Below the pieces are notes generated by a model. It searched no databases, was not told the DNA's origin, and saw only the letters and a list, made by a program, of their open reading frames with translations. A program made the translations under genes and the position numbers. From positions 1,050,483 through 1,114,482 of the forward strand of contig BCKQ01000006.1 in assembly GCA_001600695.1 (NCBI GenBank): a DNA stretch of 64,000 bases, read 5' to 3'. The DNA is from Ascoidea asiatica (lineage: Eukaryota; Ascomycota; Saccharomycetes; Ascoideales; Ascoideaceae). Shown here piece after piece: positions 1-10,387 of the stretch. Numbering within the stretch: the first letter of the stretch is position 1; each line of letters opens with the position of its first letter.

Positions 1-103
1 AAATCATTATTAAATGAAATGAATGAGTTAGCTACAAAATTCCAAAACTTGGAGAAAGATAGTCTATTGTTACAGACGGAACGGGAAAAACTAGACATAA
101 AAA
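1..103 (+). repeat. Long-range direct repeat inside the NUM1-like gene, copy 1
   Basis: Bases 1-103 are identical to 2068-2170. The offset is 2067 bp, an exact multiple of three, so the coiled-coil frame is kept. Identity stops abruptly after the second copy's position 2170, and the following residues are only similar. The repeat may start upstream of the window. Confidence 0.9.
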
Positions 104-3100
104 ATCAAAGCTTAGAGTCTTCATATGCTAAGGTGCTTAAACAAAACGATGCTCTTCGTGCTGAGAATTCTTCGATTCAAGAGTCAAATGTTCAATGCTT
201 ACCGGCCACGACTGGCAAGGTAATTCCAAAAACTATTGTAGTTGACGATAAAGTTTCTTCTCCACACGAAGAAAGAGTTGAAAATAATTCTTTCTTTAAT
301 TCCAAATTTGCCATTTTAAACAATGAAAATGCTTCTTTAATCAGAACTAATAAAGAGATGAAACTCAAGGTAGTAGATCTATCTGACAGATTAGAAAATT
401 TTAGTTCCCGGATAAAAGCCTTAGAATCTGATAAAGTGGAATTGAACACAAGGCTTAAGTCTCTTCTGGAAGAGAATTCTAAGATGTTTATATTGTCTTC
501 TGAAAATACTTCGCTTAGTAAACTTAATAAGGAAAATGATTCCCAGATTCATGAGCTATCTAAAGAACTAAACTTACTCAAAACAGAGAAAAATACTCTA
601 TTAACGGAATTAAAAGAAGGCAAAGTTCAGGCTGAAAATAAAGATTTAAGGGATTCCAATCAAAGCATTTCAGCAGATTTGCAAAAACTTAAAAATGATT
701 ATAGTAATGTTCAGCTTGATAATGATTCTTTGAAGAAATTGAATTGTGATGCTTTAAGGAAGGCAAAGGAAATAGAGACCAAGAATTTCTCTTTATCTGC
801 TGAGTTTGAGAAACTTAAAAAGGTGAATAATTCTTTGAATGAAACATACACCAAAGTGAAACATGAGATTGAACTGTTGACTAATATAAATAATTCAATA
901 AAGCAGGAGAATTTATCTTTATTGGAAGAAAATAAACAAATATCTTCCATATTAAAGGAAATAAGAGCGCAAAATACATCGTTAATAAAAGAAAACAATG
1001 AAATGAAGTTAGAAATTATAGAGGCTAAAGATCAAAAGAGTGTTACACTAGAGGAGGTATCTTCAATCAAATCGAAACACTATCTCTTGTTGAAATCCAA
1101 GAACGATATTTCAGCAGAAAACTTATTATTGAAGAAAACAATAAATACGCTCAAAATGGAAACTCAATCTTTAACAGGATTGAGTTTGGCTGCTAATAAT
1201 AAAGCAAAACTGATACTGCAATCAAATGAGGAAATGAAAGAGAAAATAGATTCTTTATCTAATTCAAACAATCGGATCTTATTAGAAGTTGAAATATTAA
1301 AGAAGGAAAATACTGAAGTGAAAGCCGAAAATCATTTATTAACTGAGGTTAGCAATGAAACAAAATCGAAATTGATTGAAATAGAGAAAGAAAAAACAGT
1401 AATGGATATTAAGATTAATGAAATAAACGTGAAAAATACTTCATTATTAAACTCAATTAACTCAGAAAAACTTAGAAGTGAGTCATTGATTAATAGTAAT
1501 AGTGAAATTTCTGCAATTGTAAAAGATCTCAAGAGTGAGAATATTATACTAGCACAGGAAAAGAAAGATCTTAAGCAGGAAAATCATACTTTTGCTCAAA
1601 ATAACAAAGCTTTAATGACTAAAATAAAAGAAATCGAGACAGAAAATGCTTCCATATTGGCTAAGAAGAATGATATTCAACTATTAGTATTTGAGCTTCA
1701 GGAAAGTATATCTTCTATGTCAAGATCTAATGATAAGATCAAAATTGAAAACGATTCATTGAAGGAAAAGAATCATGAAATGTCCTCACAGATTATCAAA
1801 CTTCAGGAAAGCAGTGCCTTGTTAATCGAAGAAAACGAAGAACTTTTGGTGAAGTTGTCTGAATATAAATCTCAAAATGCCTTATTAGTACAAGAACAAA
1901 TTAGTAAAGTCTCGGAAATTCAAAAATTGACTAATGAGAACACAAAATTATGTGAGGGAAAAACTAAAGACACTTCTGAGCTCTTAGAAATTGGTAAGAA
2001 ATTTTCAACATTATCCATTGTAAAAGAGAAGCTTTCAAGTCATAATAACGAGATAGAAATGCAGAATAAATCATTATTAAATGAAATGAATGAGTTAGCT
2101 ACAAAATTCCAAAACTTGGAGAAAGATAGTCTATTGTTACAGACGGAACGGGAAAAACTAGATTTAAAACATCAGAATTTAGAGACCTCATATATTCGGG
2201 TAATCAAAGAAAATGAGGATCTCAAGGATAAAAACACTTTACTGCTAGAACCAAATAATAAATCTGCTAACATAAATAGTACTCAGGTATTGTCAAAGTC
2301 TATTTCCATCAAAGAAGGCAGTGATCGGGAAGTCCCTTCACAGAATGTTGATATTTCTAAAGACTTATTAACTGGTGATTCTTTCTATTCTATGGATAAA
2401 GATTATGAGATGGGTTTGAAAATTAAAAATTTGGAGGATAAATATGATGCTTCAATAAAGCAAATAAATGAACTAAAAAAATATAAGAATTCAGTGATTG
2501 AAAAAGTTCGTGAAATCGAGTCCCACAATGTTTCATTATTGAAAGAAAATAAAAAAATTAAGTCACGAATTGAGGAGGTTACTGCATTAAATGAAAAAAA
2601 CAAAAATGTAGCCGCTGATTCAATTCAAAAATTAGCTGAAATGGAATCTACAAGCCAAACAATTGATAAATTATCCAAAAAAGATGCTAAAGATGATATT
2701 ACAAAGGAATTTATAATAAACAATGCTCAAAAATTCAATTTAATTTGTGTTCCAATGAAATTTTTTATCGCAACCACAATTTCTAGATCTCCAGATCCTA
2801 ATAATGTTGTAGTAGTGCCAACAACTTATTATAACAAACTTTCTAGATACGAAGCATTGAATATAGAAAAAGTTCCTCTTGAAGAGTTTAGAAGTCATGC
2901 CAAAAACCGTGGATTTGTGTTAACTCCTATAGTTGATTTGTCTGATATTGGGTCTCAAAACAAAGATGGAGCCAAAAAATTGTTAAAAATCAATTCATCA
3001 GTACCTCCCGGTGTTAATATCTCAAAGCCTTTAAAATCATCCCTTAGGTCACCAAGTGTTGATCAAAGAAATGCATTGGAATTCAAATCTAGAACAGCGC

Positions 3101-4026
3101 CTACAACACCAATTCAACATTCAAAAATGGGTAAAGAATTGAATAGTATCTCTCCTCCTCATAATATACATCACGAATCTCATCTTGGACCAGATGAGGG
3201 TCATTCTCTTATTTCATCGATGCAAGATGGACTCGATTTTACGTTTATTAAACCGCCAATTCCTTCCAATACGTTAACTCATATGAATTCGAACAATAAA
3301 TCCATTATTGACGATAATGCATCTATCCTACAGCAATCATCACAAAGTATTGTTGAATCAAAAATGAGTGAAAACATGAGCACAGTAGCAGAAGGCATAT
3401 CTATCAGTAGTGATATTTCGTTAAATGAACCGAATATTATAGGAGCTATAACTCAAACAGTAATTGGTGAATTTCTTTATAAATATTACAGAAGATTAGG
3501 GCCTTTGTCTGTTATATCTGAAAATCGTCACGAACGTTATTTCTGGATTCATCCATATACTTTAACTTTATATTGGTCAGAAAATAATCCTGTATTTGGA
3601 GATCCTGCCACAAATAAAACCCGTGCATTTGCTATAGTTGCAGTTGAAAGTGTAGAGGATAATAATCCACTTCCACCTGGGCTATACCATAAAAGCATTG
3701 TTGTTTATTCGCAAAATAAGCAAATTAAGATAACATGCCCATCAAAATTAAGACATAATATATGGTATAATTCTTTAAGATATTTGATTGAAAAAGGATC
3801 AGTTCCTCCAGGTATTCAGGCAAATCAGGATAATTTGTTAAGGCCTAATTCTCTGCCCTTGAAAACACATAAACAACTAAGTCAATGTCCTCATTCAAAT
3901 CTGATTGGGTATAATCTGGATGGTGAAGAATTAACCAAACGTGGTAAAAGGGGTACTTCTCACACTGCTAAAGGAACAAAAATGCCTAAAAGTTCCAGTT
4001 TTAATAGGTTATCAACTTTTAGATAG
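1..4026 (+). CDS. NUM1: NUM1-like cortical anchor, coiled coil plus C-terminal PH domain (5' partial)
   Basis: The reading frame is open from base 1, so the N-terminus lies outside the window; the first ATG at base 19 is internal. About 900 residues are heptad-rich coiled coil full of Lys, Glu, Asn and Leu. They are followed by a Ser/Pro-rich stretch and, at about nt 3465-3815, a PH domain of the Num1/Mcp5 type (motifs FLYKYYRR, RYFWIHPYTLTLYWS, HNIWYNSLRYLIEKG). In yeasts this PH domain binds PI(4,5)P2 and holds the protein at the cell cortex, where it captures dynein and tethers mitochondria. The end is basic and Ser-rich. Long coiled coil with a terminal PH domain matches the family architecture; S. 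cerevisiae Num1 also has internal repeats. In-frame CTG codons occur here (for example 466, 874, 1210, 1216, 2242). The family is firm; the exact symbol is inferred from the PH type. Confidence 0.85.
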   Translation, partial: KSLLNEMNELATKFQNLEKDSLLLQTEREKLDIKNQSLESSYAKVLKQNDALRAENSSIQESNVQCLPATTGKVIPKTIVVDDKVSSPHEERVENNSFFNSKFAILNNENASLIRTNKEMKLKVVDLSDRLENFSSRIKALESDKVELNTRLKSLLEENSKMFILSSENTSLSKLNKENDSQIHELSKELNLLKTEKNTLLTELKEGKVQAENKDLRDSNQSISADLQKLKNDYSNVQLDNDSLKKLNCDALRKAKEIETKNFSLSAEFEKLKKVNNSLNETYTKVKHEIELLTNINNSIKQENLSLLEENKQISSILKEIRAQNTSLIKENNEMKLEIIEAKDQKSVTLEEVSSIKSKHYLLLKSKNDISAENLLLKKTINTLKMETQSLTGLSLAANNKAKLILQSNEEMKEKIDSLSNSNNRILLEVEILKKENTEVKAENHLLTEVSNETKSKLIEIEKEKTVMDIKINEINVKNTSLLNSINSEKLRSESLINSNSEISAIVKDLKSENIILAQEKKDLKQENHTFAQNNKALMTKIKEIETENASILAKKNDIQLLVFELQESISSMSRSNDKIKIENDSLKEKNHEMSSQIIKLQESSALLIEENEELLVKLSEYKSQNALLVQEQISKVSEIQKLTNENTKLCEGKTKDTSELLEIGKKFSTLSIVKEKLSSHNNEIEMQNKSLLNEMNELATKFQNLEKDSLLLQTEREKLDLKHQNLETSYIRVIKENEDLKDKNTLLLEPNNKSANINSTQVLSKSISIKEGSDREVPSQNVDISKDLLTGDSFYSMDKDYEMGLKIKNLEDKYDASIKQINELKKYKNSVIEKVREIESHNVSLLKENKKIKSRIEEVTALNEKNKNVAADSIQKLAEMESTSQTIDKLSKKDAKDDITKEFIINNAQKFNLICVPMKFFIATTISRSPDPNNVVVVPTTYYNKLSRYEALNIEKVPLEEFRSHAKNRGFVLTPIVDLSDIGSQNKDGAKKLLKINSSVPPGVNISKPLKSSLRSPSVDQRNALEFKSRTAPTTPIQHSKMGKELNSISPPHNIHHESHLGPDEGHSLISSMQDGLDFTFIKPPIPSNTLTHMNSNNKSIIDDNASILQQSSQSIVESKMSENMSTVAEGISISSDISLNEPNIIGAITQTVIGEFLYKYYRRLGPLSVISENRHERYFWIHPYTLTLYWSENNPVFGDPATNKTRAFAIVAVESVEDNNPLPPGLYHKSIVVYSQNKQIKITCPSKLRHNIWYNSLRYLIEKGSVPPGIQANQDNLLRPNSLPLKTHKQLSQCPHSNLIGYNLDGEELTKRGKRGTSHTAKGTKMPKSSSFNRLSTFR
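2068..2170 (+). repeat. Long-range direct repeat inside the NUM1-like gene, copy 2
   Basis: Second copy of the 103-bp identical segment found at the window start. It encodes the peptide around NELATKFQNLEKDSLLLQ. Sequence immediately before this copy cannot be compared because copy 1 begins at the window edge. Confidence 0.9.
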
Positions 4027-4463
4027 ATTTCTAAATTTTTTTTTATTTGTTTACTTTATTTCTTTATTTTATTATTCATTTTACAATTTTATGTCAATAT
4101 TTAAAATGTTTTTACTATGTTGTAGTCTGGTTTTGAGCTACAGTAAAGAGCATCGAGAAAGAAAATTGGTTAAGAGTGCATTAGCTTTCTTAATTCAATC
4201 GCTCCTGAAGCCATTTCAAATTGATTCAAATATTTTAATTAGCAATGCCCGTGACCATACAGTATTTTAGTAGAGTACGGTAGTAACTGTTACTAAACTT
4301 AACAGTATCAAGTCACTTATTTAGACTTTTACAATAATTATAAGCTTGATAGCATTCATGGCTCTTTTATTGAAAAAAAAAACATATGTATATCTTGGGT
4401 CCATAGATAAGCAATTTTTATGATTATAAAAACTTCTGTTTCTAAGAAATACAGAATCTGAAT
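4027..4463. other. Intergenic: NUM1 3' region and STE11 upstream region
   Basis: No gene seen. T-rich 3' flank of NUM1 is followed by a perfect 15-bp palindrome TAGTAACTGTTACTA at 4281-4295. It overlaps TTACTAA, a Yap1-type site, about 180 bp before the STE11 start. A role for either is inference. Confidence 0.5.
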
Positions 4464-6054
4464 ATGAAACGCAATGGCTCCTTCTCCTGTATTGTATGTC
4501 TTTAGTGATCTTATGAAACTTTTATTTTATCTTTCGATAACTGGAAACTAACCTTTTTTCTATTTTCATTCTTTGAGGTTTTGAATAGTCATAAGCTGAA
4601 TGATAATTTGTATGCTAATGTTTATAAGTACCCTATCAGTGTTAACCTGAATCAATCTCAATTTCCATCGCAAAGTTCAAATTATTCTCAAAATTATAAC
4701 AACAGGTATTCCAAAAATATGAATATAAATCAAAATTATAACAATGGCTTGAATAACTATCTTAATCAAAATGTAAATCAAAGCAAAATTAGTTTGGATT
4801 CAACAACTCCTTTAACTCCTTCATCAGCTTCTTCTTCTAGCAAGGACTTCACAAAGGAGTTAAATAATTCAGCAAGTAATGATGATTTTACAAATTATCC
4901 TTCAAGTGCTAATTCTCAAGAAACAAGTGATAATTTTGTTTTATTTAATTGGTTAAAGAAAATAAATTGCCCACAATATTATAGACTTTTTTGTGAAAAT
5001 GATATTCAAACTTTAGATCTAATTTTGAATTTAGATTATCAATTATTGAAAGAATTGGGAATTGAAAAAGTTGGTGATCTTATAATTTTTGAAAACTCAA
5101 TTGAAGAGTTGAAAAGTAAATCATTAAATGATCAGCTATTAAATAATAATAATAGTTTGTCTTCTAATAATAATATCATTCAAAATTTCATAAATGACTT
5201 TCAAAATAATACTCTCATTTCCTATAATAAAAATGTTAATGCAAAAAAAATAATCAAAACACCAACCTCTGAAACCAGCACAACTCCGACAAAAATAAAA
5301 TCGAATACTCCTTCAAATATATCCAATAAAAATGTTTCTTTCATTTTAGAAGACGGTTCTATTAAGACAATATCTGTGGATGGTTGCTATAACACTGACA
5401 CTATAATAAAAAGATTGTTGAAGTCTTTGAATATAAAAGACTCAACAGATAACTACAGATGCTATTATACAACAACTTCTACTTCTCCTGAGATTCATCA
5501 AATTCATGGAATTGAGTTGATGACAATTTGTCATTCCCAAACCAGGGAGGAAAAGCACAGATTAATTGTAATAAATGTTAAAAAACAGAAGACTCCAAAT
5601 AACTTACAAATTCTGAAATCAAACAATTTAAGATTCAGAACTACTTCAAATTTTGTTAATTCCAACTTTCTGAAGCAATTACCTCCTAATCCTACAATTA
5701 AAACTTTGTATGGCCAGAGGCCTCCAAGTGAATTAATATCGACAAATTTGGCAGAATATTTTCCTAATACCAATAAAAAGGATCTTAAAGAAATTATTAG
5801 AAATTCTGTAAGATTATCTAAAGCGTATTCTAGATTATCCATGTTTAGCGTGAATGATTTATCATCATTTAATTTTTCTTCCAATATCAGAAATTCAATC
5901 CGAGACTCTATAATTAGCTCATCTTCATCCAATTCTAGTTCAACAATTACAAACTTAACACTAAGAAATTCCATTGGTGACTTTTATTTGAAGTCAAACG
6001 CTAATAATAATTTTAGTGATGGCTCTCTCAATAATTTTACTAATAATATGAACG

Positions 6055-6100
<46 letters not shown>

Positions 6101-7235
6101 CACATTAACTAAGAAATCTAGTCTATCAGTTTATGGAAATGGATTTCTCAAACCCCTATCAACCCCTCTGGTACAATTCAGCCCTTCAATCAGATCACCA
6201 TTAAGCAATCGTCGTTTATCCATAATGACTTCAAATTTTGCTGAAAATGATGAAGATGGTTATAAAGAAGATATTGAATCTATAGATTTGGATTCATCTG
6301 AAGATTATTTTGACTCGACGTCCAATGTGGATGATTCAACGACAATTTTAGAAGATCTTTCTATCATAGAAGCTGCGAATAACAAATTGACTGGACCAAG
6401 TAAGTGGTCAAAGGGTTCTAAAATTGGATCAGGTAGTTTTGGATCTGTTTATCTTGGACTAGATTCCTTGACAGGAAAACTTATGGCAGTTAAACAAGTA
6501 GACCTTGTACCTATTGGGGAAGATTCGCATAAAAAAACCATGATTGATGCATTGCAACATGAGATGGGATTATTGAAAGAATTAAAGCATGAAAAAATTG
6601 TCCAATATCTTGGTTCATCTCAAGATTCCCAATTTGTTTATATATTTTTAGAATATGTTCCTGGTGGATCTGTTGCCTCGATGTTAAGTAGTTATGGAGC
6701 TTTCCAAGAACCTTTAGCAAGAAAATTTACTAGGGAGGTCTTATCAGGTTTAGAATACCTTCATTCTCAACATATCATTCATAGAGATATCAAAGGTGGT
6801 AATATTTTAATAGATCATAATGGATCTGTTAAAATCACGGATTTTGGGATTTCAAAAAAATATTTTCCATCAAAAGAGGATCCAATTTCCAATAAGCTGA
6901 ATGCCACAAAAAGAACGTCAATGCAAGGATCTGTTTATTGGATGGCACCAGAAATTGTAAATCAAACTGCGTCAACTGATCGAACAGATATTTGGTCAGT
7001 AGGATGCTTAGTTATAGAAATGCTAACGGGAATACATCCTTTTGCAAAACTAAATACTATGCAAGCAATATTTAGAATAGGTGGTAAAAATTCACCTGAA
7101 ATTCCTAAAAATGTTACTAATGACTGTAAAGATTTTCTAACTAAAACTTTTGTGATTGATTATAATAAGAGAGCTTCTTCTACTGAACTCTTGACGCATC
7201 CATTTATGAACACTTTGATTCTATCCAAACAATAA
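4464..7235 (+). CDS. STE11: STE11-type MAP kinase kinase kinase, with a likely 5' intron
   Basis: Serine/threonine kinase that activates the MAPKK of pheromone, filamentation and osmostress pathways. Domains in order: Asn/Ser-rich N-terminus, SAM domain (about nt 4935-5120, FNWLKKINCPQYYRLF), Ras-association-like domain (about 5330-5580), low-complexity linker with an Asn tract, then a kinase domain from about 6400 to the end. Kinase motifs are complete: glycine loop GSGSFGSV, MAVK lysine, HRDIKGGN, DFG, and MAPE. The frame is open from 4581 but has no ATG until 4719. A GTATGT donor at 4494, a CTAAC branch site at 4548-4552 and a pyrimidine-rich acceptor at 4577 point to a spliced start. Exon 1 4464-4493 joins 4578-7235 in frame. 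An equally legal pairing is ATG 4474 with acceptor 4588. Failing splicing, translation would start at 4719. Confidence 0.85.
4494..4577 (+). other. Putative 5' intron of STE11
   Basis: 84 nt: donor GTATGT (perfect yeast consensus), branch site ACTAAC with the branch A about 27 nt before AG 4576-4577, and a pyrimidine-rich tract between. An alternative acceptor AG at 4587-4588 restores frame only with the second ATG (4474). Confidence 0.65.
6055..6099 (+). repeat. (AAT)n microsatellite coding for poly-Asn in STE11
   Basis: About 15 uninterrupted AAT units in frame, lying in the linker between the RA-like domain and the kinase domain. The length is probably polymorphic. Confidence 0.9.
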
Positions 7236-7703
7236 ATATTTTTTACTCAATTCTCAGTTTAGATGATAATAATCCGTCTTTGAAAAAGTTGTTGTTATAT
7301 TATCGATATTCTGGATAATTTCCAGATGAGAGTCGAAAATATTTGAAAAATTGTTCTCAGGAACTGTATTTATTATGACAAAGTTAACCAATAAATAGTA
7401 GACGGTTTTTCTGAAGCTATTGGTAACTTGGTATGAAAATTAGTTGAAATTCAATAGAAGCCAGATTTAGGGTTTTCTTTAAAAAAAAAAAATCTCATTT
7501 GAGAGCACGTGAGTAACGTAATATTTTCAACAATAATATTTTTTTTAATTGAATGCGCACTGTAATTCAAAAAAAGAGTTCTTTGGAAATTGTAAAATTG
7601 AAAAAGAAGATAGAGGTGATAAAATCATACTATAAGATAAGATTATTCAATAGTGAAAAAGTTATTTTTTGTTAGTTTTTTTAACTTGAATATCTAAAGA
7701 TTC
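7236..7703. other. Intergenic: STE11 terminator and MRPL35 promoter
   Basis: No gene seen. It holds one CACGTG at 7506-7511, about 220 bp before the MRPL35 start. Cbf1-type CACGTG sites are known upstream of ribosomal protein genes in several yeasts; the link here is inference. Confidence 0.45.
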
Positions 7704-7733
7704 ATGATAATAATTGTAATCAAAAATGACTAG
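7704..7733 (+). promoter_or_regulatory. Overlapping upstream ORF at the MRPL35 start
   Basis: ATG at 7704 opens a 9-codon ORF in another frame that ends at TAG 7731-7733. It therefore overlaps the main ATG at 7726 by 8 bases. If the mRNA 5' end lies upstream of 7704, ribosomes would meet this ATG first. Confidence 0.5.
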
Positions 7734-8850
7734 CTTAATTCAAGTTTCAGGAAAGAGATTTTTTTCAAAATCAACTCGAGCTTTAAACTCAAAAGTTGAA
7801 AATATGCCTGAAATTAAAAATGGCATTTGGTTCAATTTTGAAAAAAGATCTAAGGATTTATCTATAAAAAATCAAGAATATCAACATGAAATTTTATTCG
7901 GAATTGATCCAAAGAAGGGTCCATTATCACTCAAAAGAAAATATAATAAATTACAATATAGATCTCCAATTGGATTAGATAAAGTATTTCCTTTAGCTTA
8001 TAATATTTTACAATCTGATAGTGAAAAAATTTATAAAAAGTTATCAAAAGTAGCAAAAGGTCCTCATCAAGAAAAACTTTTAATTGAAGCGGAGAAATAT
8101 AATCCAGAAGTTAAATATAAAGCAAGATACTCAAATCCTGATAAATTAAATTTGATTTTATCGGTTTATAGAGATTATTTAAAAAAAAAATGGGAATCAT
8201 ATTCAAAACAATTAATTATGCAAAGATTGGAAACATTACATGTTATACCTGATACACTACCAACATTAGATCCTAAATGTGAAGTTAAAATTAAATTTAT
8301 AAGTACTGGAATTAATAATTGGATTGAGCCTGGTAAAATTATTTCTTCAAATGTAACAGTAAAGCAGCCATTAATTAAAATTCAAGAATTTAATAAAATT
8401 GAACCAAATTCTTTGTATACTGTATTAATTGTTAATCCAGATATTCCAGATTTGGAAACAAATTCTTTTAAAACTTCATTAAATTGGGGATTAGTTAATG
8501 TTTCAATTTCAAATGATAATTCAAATAATATAGTAGATTTCAAAAAAATTGATGAGTGTAGCAACGAATTTATCAATTACTTGCCTGCAACTCCAGAAAA
8601 AAACACACCTGTTAATAGATTATGTGTCTGGGTTTTTAGACAAAAAAACAACAAATTTCTTAACTCACAAGAACTTAAAGATAAATTTAATGATCGAAAT
8701 GATTTTGACATTAGAGAATTTGCTAAATCTAATGATCTAAAAGCTGTAGGAGCTCATGTTTATAGATCTACTTGGGATCAGAATGTTGAAAATGTTAGAA
8801 CACTTTATGGATTACCAGCAGGGAGAATTTTCCATAGGGTTCGTCGTTAA
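7726..8850 (+). CDS. MRPL35: Mitochondrial large ribosomal subunit protein mL38 (PEBP-like)
   Basis: 374 residues, close to the roughly 367 of the S. cerevisiae protein. The first 30 residues are basic and Ser-rich (GKRFFSKSTRAL), typical of a mitochondrial presequence. The C-terminal half carries the phosphatidylethanolamine-binding-protein fold seen in mL38 (YTVLIVNPDIPDLE, LNWGLVNVSI, NRLCVWVFRQ), ending GLPAGRIFHRVRR. The protein is a structural component of the mitoribosome, not a lipid carrier. Start is the first ATG giving the targeting peptide. The nearest neighbours are functionally unrelated. Confidence 0.9.
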   Translation: MTSLIQVSGKRFFSKSTRALNSKVENMPEIKNGIWFNFEKRSKDLSIKNQEYQHEILFGIDPKKGPLSLKRKYNKLQYRSPIGLDKVFPLAYNILQSDSEKIYKKLSKVAKGPHQEKLLIEAEKYNPEVKYKARYSNPDKLNLILSVYRDYLKKKWESYSKQLIMQRLETLHVIPDTLPTLDPKCEVKIKFISTGINNWIEPGKIISSNVTVKQPLIKIQEFNKIEPNSLYTVLIVNPDIPDLETNSFKTSLNWGLVNVSISNDNSNNIVDFKKIDECSNEFINYLPATPEKNTPVNRLCVWVFRQKNNKFLNSQELKDKFNDRNDFDIREFAKSNDLKAVGAHVYRSTWDQNVENVRTLYGLPAGRIFHRVRR

Positions 8851-9704
8851 TCAATAGTTTGGTGCCTAAATTATTCATAGAACTATTTAAATGACTTGTA
8901 TATAACCACTCATATCTAATTATATATAACGATATACGAATAAAATTGCTCAGTAACTTACAATCAATTGGACGCAATTAAGAAATATAAACTGCATTAT
9001 TGACATCCATCTATTTTTGATGATTCTTCGTCCGATTCATGGTCAAAGCAAATATATGAGATTTCTGGGATTTTTTCACGCCACAATTAGCCATTTAAGA
9101 ATGGGGCTGGAAAAGGTTACGAGGCGTACTAAGTGGCTAGTACGTTAAAGAGGGGTTGACTATTCTTTTTCTATTTTTCTTTTTAATTATCTTCTGCTAA
9201 TTTTGAGTGTCATGCACGACAAGCGCATTGCGTTGATGCTAGCTCTTCACTGTTGACAGTTGCAAAGGGAGCAAACTAAAACTCAAGAAAATCTTTTGAA
9301 GTACTACATAGTACATTGCTGCTCTCCTCAACTGAATTCTTTTTGCATCTTGAACTGATTCTAGATTCAATCAATAGTTTATTTATCAGCATTAAAAATC
9401 AATGAGTGTAAATTTATTTTTGATAGTTCATAAAGATAAGTCAATGATCAAGTTAAAATGAATTACTCTATAAAGTGGTATAAAACAAAAGAGGTTTCTC
9501 ATATTTTTTGTTAATTATCAACTTTTTGAATATATATTTAAGCAACTAAAATTTTTGAATTAGAATCAATCAATCGTGTATCTAATTCTTGTGATTTAAC
9601 TTAACAATCAATCTGTTTTTAATCATTATAGTTCTAGTTTTCAAATATAATCAGTTTTAATCAATTAATTAGCTTTTTTGTAAATTTACTTCAAACTTTT
9701 TTAC
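8851..9704. other. Long intergenic region before the small orphan gene
   Basis: No ORF with recognisable content, about 850 bp. It has an AT-rich end (9400-9704) and a less AT-rich middle around 9060-9300. I see no tRNA, repeat or clear regulatory box. The length is large for a gene of 101 codons. Confidence 0.5.
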
Positions 9705-10010
9705 ATGAGTGGAATATTTGATAGAATGATAGCCTACTGGAATAGTGGCCCAAATCAATACGCTTCTGGAAAAAGATCAAATGCCTATTCTGATAGAGAT
9801 TTGATTTTTGGTCATACTCCTTCAAGAAGATCTAGTATGGCTTCAAGTATAACTTCAATGGATGAAAGTGATAATAATAATGAAGAAATTTCTGATTTGA
9901 AGCAAATGAATAAATCTGATATCAATGATGTCTTTAAAAGAGACTTCAAAAACGTAAAAAATACCAAAGATATGAATGATATGAAAGAGATGAATTTAAA
10001 AAAAAAATGA
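9705..10010 (+). CDS. Small hypothetical protein, Ser- and Asp/Asn-rich
   Basis: 101 residues, not recognised. The N-terminal 20 residues (MSGIFDRMIAYWNSGPNQYA) have varied composition and look like real coding sequence. Then comes a basic Ser cluster, TPSRRSSMASS, that fits a PKA- or AGC-kinase target. The tail is charged, low-complexity, with repeated Asn-Asp-Met and ends KKK. No signal peptide or membrane segment. The ATG follows a T-rich, A-ending leader. It stands alone between MRPL35 and the convergent CYT1. The order of a conserved head and a disordered tail resembles small stress or signalling regulators, but that is only a guess. Confidence 0.6.
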   Translation: MSGIFDRMIAYWNSGPNQYASGKRSNAYSDRDLIFGHTPSRRSSMASSITSMDESDNNNEEISDLKQMNKSDINDVFKRDFKNVKNTKDMNDMKEMNLKKK

Positions 10011-10387
10011 TACCAATTCTTTTATACTTATTCTATTTTTTTATCTTATATTACTTTTCAATAACTTTCTAGTAATCAATCTCTTCTACACAATATTATT
10101 TTTATTTTTATTTTCTTTTTTATTTTTTTTTTTTTTAAATTAATTGAATCAATTTACTTTATCGTATCATATATATATACATTTATAACTTCAATAAAAA
10201 ATAATTAAAACTTTTGAATAAATTCACAAATATGATTTTTTTCATTTTGAAAAAAATATCTTTGAATTAATGATAGTTAAGATTATTCACTCTTAACAAT
10301 ATTTTTATCCTTTATTTATCTATCTATAAAAATAAAATTATTTTTAATTTCGTTTTTTATAATTCTCAATTCTCTATTTTGAAAATT
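10011..10387. other. Convergent intergenic region
   Basis: 3' flanks of the orphan gene (+) and CYT1 (-). Very AT-rich with homopolymer T runs; nothing else seen. Confidence 0.6.

Noticed and set aside
3941-4270. 109-codon plus-strand frame over the NUM1 end
   Set aside because: Overlaps the true C-terminus in another frame and runs into T-rich 3' flank.
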